Below are positions 40,705-49,781 of a stretch of 64,000 nt of DNA, piece after piece. Under the pieces are notes generated by a model. The model saw only the letters and a program-made list of their open reading frames with translations, made no database searches and was not told where the DNA came from. Positions within the stretch are counted from its first letter, which is position 1. Each line of letters starts with the position of its first letter. This stretch comes from Bacillota bacterium (lineage in GTDB: Bacteria; Bacillota; Clostridia; Oscillospirales; Ruminococcaceae), in contig JAEZYS010000016.1 in NCBI GenBank assembly GCA_023418925.1, positions 62,001 through 126,000 on the forward strand. Direction: 5' to 3'. The translations under genes were made by a program, and so were the position numbers.

Positions 40705-41805
40705 TTACGAAACTCCTCTTGCTGTTTTTCCTATAGTAATCTTTTTCCACAGCATAGAAGCTTTTTCTCTTACAACAGGTGAGCCTATTATAACCAGCAA
40801 TATTACAACAACAGCCTTGTATGCTGACAATGCATCTGACTGAACATCAAATTTGTATAAAGTCGTTGTCAGGAACTGAATAACATAAGCGCCGATAACA
40901 GAAGCACCGATATTGAACTTTCCTCCGCTGAGAGCATTACCGCCTAAAGCAACTGCAAGGATAGCATCCATTTCGATATCTTTTGCAATTACTGAGTAAT
41001 TGATTGATGAAAGTCGGCTTACCTTGATAAATCCTGCAACTGCAACACATAAGCCAAGAATTACATATGTAATGAACTTTATCATAGCAGGGTTAAGCCC
41101 ATTGAGCCTTGATGATTTTTCATTTATACCTACTGACTGAATATACAGTCCGAGATTAGTAAATTTAAACGCAATGGCAGTCACTATCATGCAGGCAATA
41201 GCAATGAAAAGTGATGTCGGGATTGGTATTCCCGGAAGAAATCCTCCGAAGTAGCTGAAAACCTTATCCTTTACAATAGGAAGCTCATTATTGTTTATCC
41301 ATGCTGCAATTGAACGTCCTGCGGTAAAAAGGATAAGCGTTGCAACCATAGGCTGAATTTTGAAGTATGCAACAAGCGTTCCGTTGAATGCGCCAAAGAG
41401 CATTGCTACCACACAGCTTACAAGGAAAGCAACTATAATAGGAGCCTGAAGTGTTTCAGGACGTGAATCTGTTCCGCATAAAACTCTAAGAACAACACTT
41501 CCGCTGATTGCAATAGCAGCGCCGACGCTGATATCCTGCCCGCCTGAAGCAGCAGTTACAAGTGTCATGCCGATAGCAAGGATAGCAAGTTCTGAACCAC
41601 AGTCGAGAATTGTCATAAGATAACCTGACAATACAGGTGAACCGTCGCTTGAGTAGCCAAGTGTTATCTTAAAGAATGACGGGTCAGCTATAAGATTAAA
41701 TAAAGCCAGAAGTAAAAGCGCCGCAATTGGTATAAAAATCTGATTCTTAAGCAGACCTCCAAGAAAAGATGATACTTTTCTATCCGGTAATTGTTTATTT
41801 GACAT
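40705..41805 (-). CDS. Sugar ABC transporter permease (YtfT/RbsC family)
   Basis: A 366-aa permease from the ATG at 41805 (AGGAGGTGATAC upstream). Blocks: ILAIGMTLVTAASGGQDISVGA (a Gln in place of the usual GGIDIS text), QPMVATLILFTAGRSIAAWI, DAILAVALGGNALSGGKFN. The AASGGQDISVG wording is typical of YtfT-like permeases. Overlaps the ATPase gene by 11 nt. Forms a heterodimer with the 39544 permease, by inference. Confidence 0.9.
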   Translation of the reverse strand: MSNKQLPDRKVSSFLGGLLKNQIFIPIAALLLLALFNLIADPSFFKITLGYSSDGSPVLSGYLMTILDCGSELAILAIGMTLVTAASGGQDISVGAAIAISGSVVLRVLCGTDSRPETLQAPIIVAFLVSCVVAMLFGAFNGTLVAYFKIQPMVATLILFTAGRSIAAWINNNELPIVKDKVFSYFGGFLPGIPIPTSLFIAIACMIVTAIAFKFTNLGLYIQSVGINEKSSRLNGLNPAMIKFITYVILGLCVAVAGFIKVSRLSSINYSVIAKDIEMDAILAVALGGNALSGGKFNIGASVIGAYVIQFLTTTLYKFDVQSDALSAYKAVVVILLVIIGSPVVREKASMLWKKITIGKTARGVS

Positions 41806-43315
41806 AACAAGTATCACCTCCTGCAATAGTGTTCATAATCATATTCTGTGTAAGGTTTTCACCGGAAAGCTCGCCAACGACATTTCTGTCACGCATAACC
41901 ATCAGACGTGAGCATGTACGCAGCATTTCATCTGTTTCCGATGAAATAAACGTGATACTCATTCCCTCTGAAGCAAGCTTCAGAACAAGCTTCTGAATAT
42001 CAACCTTTGTTCCGACATCAATACCTCTTGTCGGTTCATCAAGAATAAGGTACTCAGGATGAGTAAGCAGCCATCTTCCGAGGATAACCTTTTGCTGATT
42101 TCCTCCTGAAAGTGACTTGATCGGGGTATTGACAGAAGCTGTCTTGATATCAAGCAGTTTTATATATTCGTTTGCAAAGGCTGTTGCCTGTGCTTTTGAA
42201 AACGGCTTGAAAAATCCTGTCTTTACCTGCAATGCAAGAATTATATTATCACGGACGGAAAGATCGCCAATAATTCCATCACGTTTTCTGTCTTCTGAAA
42301 GATAGCCTATGCCATTCTTCATAGCATCAATAGGCTTTGTGATTTTTACTGGCTTACCGTTCATTTTTACTTTGCCGCCAATAATTTTGTCTGCTCCGAA
42401 TATTGCGCGGACACATTCACTTCTTCCTGAACCAAGAAGTCCTGTGAATCCGTTGACTTCGCCTTTAGCAATGCGGAAGTCAAGCGGGCTTATGCCAGAG
42501 TCGCTGTAAAGACCTTCTGCTTCAAATACAGGTGGAGTATCCTTATTTACAGCTGTATTAGTTGCGTCACCCTTTATATCGCTGAGGTCGTCAAGTTCCT
42601 TACCGAGCATTTTGGAAACAAGCTTTACTCTTGGCAGTTCACTGATTTCATATTGTCCTACAAGAGTACCGTCACGAAGAACTGTAATTTTATCGCAGAC
42701 TTCATAAACCTGATCAAGAAAATGCGTTACAAAAATAATGCCAACACCTCTTGCCTTGAGCTTACGCATAAGGTCAAACAGTTTAGCAACTTCATTTTCA
42801 TCAAGTGATGAAGTAGGTTCGTCAAGAATAAGAACCTTGCAGTTCATATCAACTGCACGGGCAATGGCAACCATCTGCTGTACAGCAAGTGAACAGCTTG
42901 CAAGCTGCTGGGTAGACTTTACTTTGATTCCAAGTGAATCAAGAATTTTCTGTGCCTCTGCGTTCAACTTTTTCCAGTTGAGTAGTCCACCCTTCTGGCG
43001 ACCAATATAAATATTTTCAACAACAGAAAGATTAGGACAAAGGGATATTTCCTGATATACTGTACTTATTCCAAGTTTCTGCGCATCCTGAGGAGATTTT
43101 ATAAGAACAGGCTTGTCGCTTAAATAAATACTGCCTGAATCTTTTGGATGTACACCGGTCAGGACTTTAATCAGGGTTGATTTACCGGCTCCGTTTTCAC
43201 CCATCAATGCATGTATTTCACCTTCGCATAATGTAAAGTCAACATTTTGCAGCGCTTTTACTCCCGGGAAAGTCTTATAAATATTTCTCATTTTAAGAAC
43301 TGCGTTTTCTTTCAT
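41795..43315 (-). CDS. Sugar ABC transporter ATP-binding protein
   Basis: A 506-aa double ABC protein. First Walker A GENGAGKSTLIK with Walker B LILDEPTSSLDENE; second half with degenerate GLLGSGRSECVRAIFG and an intact signature LSGGNQQKVILGRWL followed by LILDEPTRGIDVG. This is the RbsA/AraG/YtfR layout. GGAGG upstream; it follows the binding protein across a hairpin. Confidence 0.93.
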   Translation of the reverse strand: MKENAVLKMRNIYKTFPGVKALQNVDFTLCEGEIHALMGENGAGKSTLIKVLTGVHPKDSGSIYLSDKPVLIKSPQDAQKLGISTVYQEISLCPNLSVVENIYIGRQKGGLLNWKKLNAEAQKILDSLGIKVKSTQQLASCSLAVQQMVAIARAVDMNCKVLILDEPTSSLDENEVAKLFDLMRKLKARGVGIIFVTHFLDQVYEVCDKITVLRDGTLVGQYEISELPRVKLVSKMLGKELDDLSDIKGDATNTAVNKDTPPVFEAEGLYSDSGISPLDFRIAKGEVNGFTGLLGSGRSECVRAIFGADKIIGGKVKMNGKPVKITKPIDAMKNGIGYLSEDRKRDGIIGDLSVRDNIILALQVKTGFFKPFSKAQATAFANEYIKLLDIKTASVNTPIKSLSGGNQQKVILGRWLLTHPEYLILDEPTRGIDVGTKVDIQKLVLKLASEGMSITFISSETDEMLRTCSRLMVMRDRNVVGELSGENLTQNMIMNTIAGGDTCYVK

Positions 43316-43353
43316 TTGCGATTCACCTCCAGAATTTAAGGATTTTTGGTTAA

Positions 43354-43397
43354 AAAAAGGGCGGTGGACATATGAGTTGACCCTAATGCCGCACCGC
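43354..43397 (-). terminator. Intercistronic hairpin after the sugar-binding protein gene
   Basis: On the minus strand GCGGTG (43397-43392) pairs with CACCGC (43366-43361) and a run of T follows. Such a leaky terminator after the binding-protein gene would give more binding protein than membrane parts. Confidence 0.55.
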
Positions 43398-43420
43398 GCT
43401 GTTTTTTAAATTACTAAAAA

Positions 43421-44416
43421 TTAGATGCCGTACTTATCAACGTCTGCCTGTGTGATTGTGGTTGCATCAAAGCCCTTTTCATCCATTACGATAACTTTCT
43501 CTTCAAGCTTTTCGCCGTTTTCAAGCTTAGTAATGATATCCTTTATGTATGAAGACTGACAAGGGTTGCACTGACCATCATAGTTCCATCTCTGTGCAAG
43601 TAATTCTTCAAGAGCATACTTATTGCAGTCAAAGCCCATTATAACTACATCTTTGCCAACGCCGTGAGAGATGTTTGCCTTGTCAAGAGCTGCAACTGCA
43701 CCCTTAGCCATATCATCATTTTCTGCATAGATTACGTTGAAAGGTTTGCCTGAGTCGATAACAGACTGAACAATCTGCTGTGCCTTTTCTGCGTTCCATT
43801 CAGCTGTCTGCTGTGTAACCAATGTCCAGCCCTTTTCAGCAGCTGTATCTGTAAGTGCCTGTGAACGGCCCTTCTGAGCAGCGCTGCCGATAACGCCCTG
43901 AAGATGGATTACATTATAGGAATCAAGATTCTGACCTACGAGCCAGTCAACTGCCTGCTTGCCTTCCTTAGCCATATCTGAAACAACTGAAGCTTCATAT
44001 AAGCTCTTGTCTGCATCAATTGTACGGTCAAACAGAATAACCTTTACTCCTGCGTTCTTAGCATCCTTAAGAACTGTATCCCAGCCTGCTGTATCTGCTG
44101 CAGAAAGAAGAAGATAATCTACATCATCCTGAATGAACTTCTGAGCAAAACCAATCTGTTCATCGTTCTTGAGGCTGTATGAAAATGAAGCATCAAATCC
44201 ATTTTCCTTTGTAAATGTAGCCTTCAGATCCTTGTCATTTGCTGTACGATATCCGGATTCATTTGGGTCGTTATTGATAATTCCGACTTTGATAAGTCCG
44301 CCATCTTTTTTTGCATCTCCGCCAGAAGTATTGCTGCCAGTCTTGCCGCATGCTGTGAATGAAAGACATAAGGAAGCCACTGCTAAAAGTGCGATAACCT
44401 TTTTGAATTTAAACAT
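43421..44416 (-). CDS. Sugar ABC transporter, substrate-binding lipoprotein
   Basis: About 331 aa from the ATG at 44416 (GGAGG upstream). Lipobox SFTACGKTG, Gly/Ser linker, then a type I binding fold: VGIINNDPNESGYRTANDKD, ILFDRTIDADKSLYEAS, YAENDDMAKGAVAALDKA. The ESGYR and FDRTIDA-type text is closest to YtfQ-like proteins. With two permeases and arabinose enzymes next door the substrate is probably arabinose, perhaps the furanose form. Confidence 0.88.
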   Translation of the reverse strand: MFKFKKVIALLAVASLCLSFTACGKTGSNTSGGDAKKDGGLIKVGIINNDPNESGYRTANDKDLKATFTKENGFDASFSYSLKNDEQIGFAQKFIQDDVDYLLLSAADTAGWDTVLKDAKNAGVKVILFDRTIDADKSLYEASVVSDMAKEGKQAVDWLVGQNLDSYNVIHLQGVIGSAAQKGRSQALTDTAAEKGWTLVTQQTAEWNAEKAQQIVQSVIDSGKPFNVIYAENDDMAKGAVAALDKANISHGVGKDVVIMGFDCNKYALEELLAQRWNYDGQCNPCQSSYIKDIITKLENGEKLEEKVIVMDEKGFDATTITQADVDKYGI

Positions 44417-44458
44417 AATTAATAACCTCCGTATCATTTATTGCTACATAAAGCTAAC

Positions 44459-44474
44459 TTGTATTTACATTATA
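44459..44474 (-). promoter_or_regulatory. Promoter -10 and shared 11-mer before the sugar importer
   Basis: On the minus strand a TATAAT (44474-44469) is followed directly by TGTAAATACAA (44469-44459). The same 11-mer stands upstream of araR at 46533-46543. Its place at the transcription start suits an operator. No convincing -35 box, which would suit activator dependence. Confidence 0.5.
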
Positions 44475-44550
44475 TCTTAGTTGTTCATACATTTATACCT
44501 ACTTTTTTACGCAATATGTTTAAAAATTTACGATTATGAAAGTTGTATGT

Positions 44551-45288
44551 TCATGTTTTAGGGTAAATGCCGACAGGAATTGACTTATTACAGCTGCTTT
44601 GGAACTCATGAGGAGTCTGTCCTGTATATTTCTTGAAAATCTGACTGAAATATCGATAATCACGGAACCCCACTTCATCAGCTACCTCATAAACCATTTT
44701 TGATGTACAGCAAAGCAATGATTTTGCCTTTTGAATTCTCACCTGTGTAAGATAGTTTGTAAAATTCATTCCCATCTCTTTTTTAAAAAGCGAGCTGAAA
44801 TAAGCAGGGCTGAAGTTCATTGCTGTCGCTACACTTTTCAGTGAAATGTCCTCTGCTGTGTATCTCTGATCTATGTAATCCTTGGCTCTCTTTATGGCAT
44901 CGCCATTGTTCTCACGGGCAAGTTCAGTGCGCCATTTCAGACATTGCAGTATCATTCCAGTGAAAAATTCTACTGTTGATTCTGCCGAAGAAAGACTTTC
45001 AATATCGTCAATGCTTCCAAAGCTTTTTATAAATTCTTCATCAGAAATCCCGATGCTTTTACAGAAAGAACGTGCAAGCAGATATATATCCATAGCTATA
45101 TAAAGGCGCAGCATTAGCGATTTAAGCCTGCAGAAACCTATTTCATCGAAGTAATTGCTGAGTTTGTCACGGCACGTCTCAATTGAGCCGCTTTGTAAAA
45201 TCTGTTCTATATAGTCTGTGTTTATACGTTGAACATCACTGCTGTAATCCATGGTATGTCTGTCATTCGAAGCAGGAACAGTAAGCAT
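44551..45288 (-). CDS. AraC-family transcriptional regulator
   Basis: About 245 aa from ATG 45288 (GGAGGGG upstream). The C-terminal 100 residues hold the double helix-turn-helix: ISLKSVATAMNFSPAYFSSLFK and VYEVADEVGFRDYRYFSQIFKK, ending with the family's YTGQTPHEFQ. The N-terminal 130 residues are helical with no recognised sugar-binding domain. Lies between araR and the importer, so it is the likely activator of the importer or receives a signal from a two-component or other partner. Confidence 0.88.
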   Translation of the reverse strand: MLTVPASNDRHTMDYSSDVQRINTDYIEQILQSGSIETCRDKLSNYFDEIGFCRLKSLMLRLYIAMDIYLLARSFCKSIGISDEEFIKSFGSIDDIESLSSAESTVEFFTGMILQCLKWRTELARENNGDAIKRAKDYIDQRYTAEDISLKSVATAMNFSPAYFSSLFKKEMGMNFTNYLTQVRIQKAKSLLCCTSKMVYEVADEVGFRDYRYFSQIFKKYTGQTPHEFQSSCNKSIPVGIYPKT

Positions 45289-45312
45289 AATTATCCCCTC
45301 CAAACATTATTA

Positions 45313-46401
45313 TCATAATTCTGTGTTCAATTTCAGAACTGAATCTCTTACCACCAGTTCCGGTGTAAAAAGTTTATCATCATATTTCGACTTAGGCTGA
45401 CGGATCATTTTAAGTACCTTTTCAGCGGCTTTTTCGCCCAGAAGCTGATGCGGGTGTCTTACTGTCGTAAGCTTTACATCGCAGATTGTAGCCAGTTTTG
45501 AGTCATCAATACCAACTACAGAAATGTCATCAGGAACTGTTATTCCGTGAAGTTTGCAAAAATTCATAAGATCAACTGCAAGCCTGTCATTATAGCATAC
45601 AACAGCCGTTGAAGAGCCAAGGAGCGTAACAATTCTGTTTTCGGAAAGAGTAAAAAGCGTTGACAATTCACTTGTTGAATACCAAAGAACATTCTGTTCG
45701 GCAGTAGTTACATTATTCTCAATACAGCTTTCAACAAAGCCACTATAACGCTTATGCCCCTGCATATCATCAAGCGCAAAAATACCGCATACTTTTCTAT
45801 GACCTGACTTAAAAAGGTAGTCTGTGACCATTTTTCCTGCTGCAACATCATCCATTGCAACGCAAGGAAAGTCTGCCCACGGATACTTTGCATTGAAAAA
45901 GACAAGGGGTATGTTTTTGCCCTTTATTTCTTCATAGAGCTTTGTGTTAGGGTTCGGCAAAGCACTCTTTGAAGGTTCAACTATAAGAGCCTGAACCCCA
46001 TGAGCCATCATATCCTTTAATGCCTGCGATTCCTCATAAACTTGATTGTGTGTTATAGCAAGCTGCATTCCTATGTTATTCTTTTTCAGTACACTTTCAA
46101 TGCCTGTAACAATGCTTGGAAAAATGTAATCGCTGAAATATGTTGATATAAGTCCGATATTTGCATGCTGGACAGGTTTTATAAATTCTGCTGATTTAAC
46201 AAAAGTCCCGCTTCCGCGAACACGGCTGATTACATTCTGACTTTCAAGCAGCATAAGTGCCTGACGCACTGTCTGCCTGCTGACACTATGTATTGAGCAA
46301 AGCTCATTTTCGGACAGAAAGCGGTCATCAGCTGAGAGATTATGCTCTGCAATATACTTTTTTGACCACTCAACAATTGTCAAGTATTTGTATTCATCCA
46401 T
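45313..46401 (-). CDS. araR: Arabinose repressor AraR (GntR HTH with LacI-type sensor)
   Basis: A 362-aa chimera typical of AraR: GntR-type winged helix (LSENELCSIHSVSRQTVRQALMLLE then RVRGSGTFV, residues about 28-68) and a LacI/ribose-binding-type effector domain (IGLISTYFSDYIFPSIVTGIE, DDISVVGIDDSKLA, TTVRHPHQLLGEKA). In Bacillus subtilis AraR binds palindromes of the ATTTGTAC type and lets go with L-arabinose; a matching site is 160 nt upstream. GAGGAT upstream of the ATG. Confidence 0.9.
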   Translation of the reverse strand: MDEYKYLTIVEWSKKYIAEHNLSADDRFLSENELCSIHSVSRQTVRQALMLLESQNVISRVRGSGTFVKSAEFIKPVQHANIGLISTYFSDYIFPSIVTGIESVLKKNNIGMQLAITHNQVYEESQALKDMMAHGVQALIVEPSKSALPNPNTKLYEEIKGKNIPLVFFNAKYPWADFPCVAMDDVAAGKMVTDYLFKSGHRKVCGIFALDDMQGHKRYSGFVESCIENNVTTAEQNVLWYSTSELSTLFTLSENRIVTLLGSSTAVVCYNDRLAVDLMNFCKLHGITVPDDISVVGIDDSKLATICDVKLTTVRHPHQLLGEKAAEKVLKMIRQPKSKYDDKLFTPELVVRDSVLKLNTEL

Positions 46402-46562
46402 AGCTATATCCTCAATTCAATATTATTAATGTCCTTTTAAAGTAAACTCTTTTCAGACATTACAGCTTAATTACCTCAAGCGATACTAAGGTTAACTTAA
46501 TTTGAGTACATTATAGCACTGTAAGTAATATTTGTAAATACAACTTCCTTAATTTTATAAAA

Positions 46563-46580
46563 TTGTACGTACATGTACAA
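46563..46580. promoter_or_regulatory. AraR-type operator
   Basis: TTGTAC-GTACAT-GTACAA: perfect outer arms, flanked by A/T. The half-site agrees with the Bacillus subtilis AraR consensus (ATTTGTAC). It lies about 160 nt before araR, suggesting autoregulation. Confidence 0.65.
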
Positions 46581-46792
46581 AATAAATGTAGTTTTTGTTA
46601 AGTTTGTCACATAGTAATTTTGCTTTTTAAGTACTGATTTTACCATAAAAGGTTCATTCCTAACCCTTATAAAATAATTTTATGAGTATAATACTAACAA
46701 CTTGTTGCGATTTCTGGATTAATTTTTACAACTGAAGCAGAACACTTTATTAGAAAAAATTATGTTCCTAAAATGCATATTGATTTCAAGAA

Positions 46793-46844
46793 AAACAAAA
46801 GAGGATTACAGATTCTTTTAGAACCTGTAATCCTCTTTTGTTTT
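46793..46844. terminator. Bidirectional terminator
   Basis: A perfect 20-bp stem (46793-46812 with 46825-46844; arm AAAACAAAAGAGGATTACAG) with A-run and T-run at its ends. It terminates the minus-strand gene at 46919. Confidence 0.85.
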
Positions 46845-46918
46845 AAGAAATCATGATTTAATAATTTTATCATATTGTTCTATAATTATAGTAGTTTATT
46901 GTATAATCTTAACCAATA

Positions 46919-47908
46919 TTAATTATTATCAGATTCAGAATTATCCTCAGGATAGTCATGTCCGCACCATACTTTCATATTGGAATTTTTTTCTACAAAG
47001 GCACATATCTTATCAAGCGTTTCCTGTGCAAGTTTTATGTCTCCACATGATGTTCCCGGGCCTGCACCTGTCTCTAAACTTTTATTCAGGCAACAGGCAT
47101 CACCTGTAATCAATACAGGGCCGTCATTACCGTTTATAAGATATGAAATATGTCCCTTTGAATGACCTGGGGTAGATATTGCCCAGACCGTCTGATCGCC
47201 AAAAATATCTACAGCCTTTCCTAAATCAGAATCCTGTGCAATTTCTGAGTTAAAGTCAATCATATAGACCGTATCGCTTTTTTTGAAATGATCTGATTCA
47301 AGCAATCCGTTAATGTAAAAGAACTTTTCACCTTTTCCGGCAATGTATTTAATATTTTCAGGCAAAGCTGTAAGGCCTGAAGTGTGATCAAAATGCAAAT
47401 GTGTAAAAAATACAGCATTAATATTACTTAATACATCTTCCGACAATTGTTTATCTATGGCGTCTTGTGATTCCATTACTGTTTCGGGAACAAATTTTGA
47501 AACAAGGGAACCCTTCATGGAACCATATGGGTTATCAGCATAAGCTGATTCACAACCTGAATCAATTAAGAAATACCCGTATTTTTCATGGTGAAGCAGA
47601 TATGCAAATGTCGGAACGGTGATATCCTTATCTTCCATTCCTTTGCAGGCAGGATGTTTAATATTCAAAGGATTAGAGAGTTTTACTTTAAGATTCCCTG
47701 AATGAATATATTGTACATCTACTAAAGAGGAGCTTTTTATTAACTCCTGTGGCTCTGTACTTATAGGTTCACTTATATCAGCACTTATTATATTCCGATT
47801 GAATTCGCTTGTTTTAAAAGGATTAATATTAATCAACAATGAAATGCCAATGACTATTAAAAATATTACTAATACACTTATGCAAATTATAATTTTGATT
47901 TTATTCAT
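46919..47908 (-). CDS. Membrane-anchored MBL hydrolase, AHL-lactonase-like
   Basis: A 329-aa protein with an N-terminal membrane anchor (IIICISVLVIFLIVIGISLL) and a metallo-beta-lactamase fold. Metal motifs: FFTHLHFDHTSGL, STPGHSKGHISYL, ITGDACCLN and VWCGHDYP. The layout, including FLIDSGC and the GHSKGH loop, is that of N-acyl-homoserine-lactonase-like enzymes, but family members act on various lactones and phosphodiesters. The outside location is unusual for a signal lactonase. Substrate unknown. Confidence 0.82.
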   Translation of the reverse strand: MNKIKIIICISVLVIFLIVIGISLLININPFKTSEFNRNIISADISEPISTEPQELIKSSSLVDVQYIHSGNLKVKLSNPLNIKHPACKGMEDKDITVPTFAYLLHHEKYGYFLIDSGCESAYADNPYGSMKGSLVSKFVPETVMESQDAIDKQLSEDVLSNINAVFFTHLHFDHTSGLTALPENIKYIAGKGEKFFYINGLLESDHFKKSDTVYMIDFNSEIAQDSDLGKAVDIFGDQTVWAISTPGHSKGHISYLINGNDGPVLITGDACCLNKSLETGAGPGTSCGDIKLAQETLDKICAFVEKNSNMKVWCGHDYPEDNSESDNN

Positions 47909-47946
47909 TTTGCCCTCCGAAAAGCAGATTTTTTAAACAATATTAC

Positions 47947-48525
47947 TCAATACCCCATTGCTTTTCTTACAATAAGCATTTTTTCTTCTCCGCAAAGTTT
48001 TTTCAGCAGTTCAAATGCGACATCTGCCGCTGTTTCGGGACAATATGATGTAATAACATTGTCGTCAACAACAATGCGCTCATTTACAACGTTTACGCCG
48101 AACTGTGCAAGCTGTTTCTGACGATGAGCGTCATGCAGATGATATGTAGTTGCCCTCCTGCCTGTGATGATTCCGCTTTTGCCTAACGCAAGTGCGCCGA
48201 CACATACGGAAGCTATCGGCTTTTTGCTGTCATCAAATGCTTTTATCAGTTCAAGAAACTTTGGGTTATATGCTTCCTCATAGAATCCGAATTCTTCAAA
48301 ACCGCCCGGTATTGCAAGTGCGTCATAATCATCAGCACATATCTCGTCTATAGTTTTATCAACAGTTACAGGCACATTGAACGTACTTAAAACTGTTTTT
48401 GTAAAACCACAGGTCATAACCTCCACAGGATAATTATAGTCATTCCTCGCCCATCCCATCACATCGACAAAAACGCTGAACTCCATTGTTTCAAAGCCTT
48501 TTGCACAAAAAAGCAATACTTTCAT
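47947..48525 (-). CDS. DJ-1/PfpI family protein
   Basis: About 192 aa. The DJ-1 fold shows as VLLFCAKGFETMEFSVFVDV at the start, LAIPGGFEEFGFYEEA with a Glu, and the nucleophile elbow ASVCVGALALGKSGIITG with Cys. Members include oxidative-stress glyoxalase/deglycase-type enzymes and amidotransferase-like proteins; it cannot be narrowed. ATG at 48525 preferred (AAAGGAGT with 7-nt spacing). Confidence 0.88.
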   Translation of the reverse strand: MKVLLFCAKGFETMEFSVFVDVMGWARNDYNYPVEVMTCGFTKTVLSTFNVPVTVDKTIDEICADDYDALAIPGGFEEFGFYEEAYNPKFLELIKAFDDSKKPIASVCVGALALGKSGIITGRRATTYHLHDAHRQKQLAQFGVNVVNERIVVDDNVITSYCPETAADVAFELLKKLCGEEKMLIVRKAMGY

Positions 48526-48552
48526 TTTCATACTCCTTTACTATTAAGAAAA

Positions 48553-48582
48553 CAACCCAAGGAAATATTTCTTCCCGGGTTG
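48553..48582 (-). terminator. Terminator after the nitroreductase gene
   Basis: CAACCC (48553-48558) pairs with GGGTTG (48577-48582), extended by GGAAA/TTTCC-type inner pairing; on the minus strand TTTTCTT follows. Confidence 0.6.
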
Positions 48583-48588
48583 ATTCCT

Positions 48589-49215
48589 TCACCAAATATT
48601 CTTATGTATTCTTTCACTTAACACGAATTCTTTTTGCTTGATATATTTAGCATTTTCAGTTGGCTTGCCAATGGCGATAAAGCAAGGCATAACATAATCT
48701 TCAGGAAATTTCAATACTTCCCTTGCCCATTCATCTTCATCACCCAAAGGAATACGCAGTGTGCAGGCATAATCCTCGGCAGTAGCGGCAAGAAACATAT
48801 TCTCAATACAGCACCATATAGACGCAAATCCATTCAGATGTGAGATATTATCAGGATGCAATATATCTGTTTTTTGCTTGAACAATGGAATTATTACGCA
48901 GGAAGCGTCGGAAAGCATTCTGTATTGCTTAGGAACAGCATCCTTATAACAATTCTGCTGACAAGGATCATTCAGATCCCAGTCATGTAAGAGAGCGTCC
49001 ATTTCATCACTGGATATTTCCTTTGGAATCTTATTTATAAGTTTGAAAACAACATCCTTGTCCTTAATAACAATAAAGTGCCAATCTCTCATATGGTCAT
49101 TAGTAGGTGCTTTCATTCCGGCAGAAATGATTTTTTCAATTATTTCATCAGGTATAGAAACATTTTCAAAGTCTCTGATTGTATGTCTCTTGTTTACAAC
49201 ATCATAAAACTCCAC
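48589..49215 (-). CDS. Nitroreductase-family protein
   Basis: A 208-aa flavoprotein: the RHTIRDF motif near the N-terminus (FMN phosphate contact), MKAPTNDHMRDWHFIVIKD and a C-terminal CFIAIGKPTENAKY block. Enzymes of this fold reduce nitro, quinone or flavin substrates with NAD(P)H. The start is GTG at 49215 after GGAGGGGATATC. Not a full match to any named subgroup. Confidence 0.85.
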   Translation of the reverse strand: MEFYDVVNKRHTIRDFENVSIPDEIIEKIISAGMKAPTNDHMRDWHFIVIKDKDVVFKLINKIPKEISSDEMDALLHDWDLNDPCQQNCYKDAVPKQYRMLSDASCVIIPLFKQKTDILHPDNISHLNGFASIWCCIENMFLAATAEDYACTLRIPLGDEDEWAREVLKFPEDYVMPCFIAIGKPTENAKYIKQKEFVLSERIHKNIW

Positions 49216-49406
49216 GATATCCCCTCCAGATAATATGTTGTTTAGTGTAAAAAGTATAACGCCAGTTTAATATTTTGTCAAGTAACTTACATATTTACTG
49301 CTAATTATATCTATAACAATAAATATTTCCCATATAATAGTTTACAAAAGCCAAAATTTGCAGTACAATTAATATACTAATTTATTTTCAGAAAAGGGGT
49401 TTTAAT

Positions 49407-49670
49407 ATGACAGATCAGGAAAGATCACTGCCAGAGCAGTACAGACCGCTAAGTCCATGGGCATATTTCGGGTATATGATTTTGTTTTCGATACCGATAT
49501 TAGGGTTAATATGCCTGATATTTTGTTCATTGAGCAATAGCAACATAAACAGACGTAACTTTGCAAGGTCATATTTCTGTGTGCTGGCACTAGCAATTAT
49601 TTTTGTAATTGTCAGCATTATTATGGGATTTTCATTGGAGAGTTTAAGTATGTTTATGCCGGCAAGGTAA
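49407..49670 (+). CDS. Small membrane protein
   Basis: An 87-aa protein with two membrane segments (YMILFSIPILGLICLIFCSL and YFCVLALAIIFVIVSIIMGF) linked by an Asn/Arg-rich loop (SNSNINRRNFARS). PLSPWAYFGY before the first segment is typical of a Firmicutes small membrane family of unknown role. AAAAGGGG upstream; a terminator follows. Confidence 0.75.
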   Translation: MTDQERSLPEQYRPLSPWAYFGYMILFSIPILGLICLIFCSLSNSNINRRNFARSYFCVLALAIIFVIVSIIMGFSLESLSMFMPAR

Positions 49671-49678
49671 AAAAAGAA

Positions 49679-49704
49679 CTGCTCACTCCGTTTGGGGTGG
49701 GCAG
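49679..49704 (+). terminator. Terminator hairpin, member of an inverted 22-nt repeat pair
   Basis: CTGCTCACTCC-GTTT-GGGGTGGGCAG, then ATTTATTTT. The core at 49681-49702 recurs as an exact reverse complement at 50618-50639. Confidence 0.75.
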
Positions 49705-49781
49705 ATTTATTTTGAGGAATTTTTACATATGTTGATTTTTGCTAGATTGTGGTGTATTATTATAATATTGGGAGGTAAAAC

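Larger units (their letters stand above)
46402..46918. promoter_or_regulatory. Regulatory region upstream of araR
   Basis: 517 nt without a gene. It holds the shared 11-mer at 46533-46543, the AraR-type operator at 46563-46580 and a terminator at 46793-46844. On the plus strand 46703-46850 reads as a 40-odd-codon open fragment with no start, which may be a gene relic, but I recognise nothing in it. Confidence 0.5.

Noticed and set aside
46703..46850. Possible gene relic on the plus strand
   Set aside because: About 45 codons without a start and no recognisable family; it overlaps the terminator.
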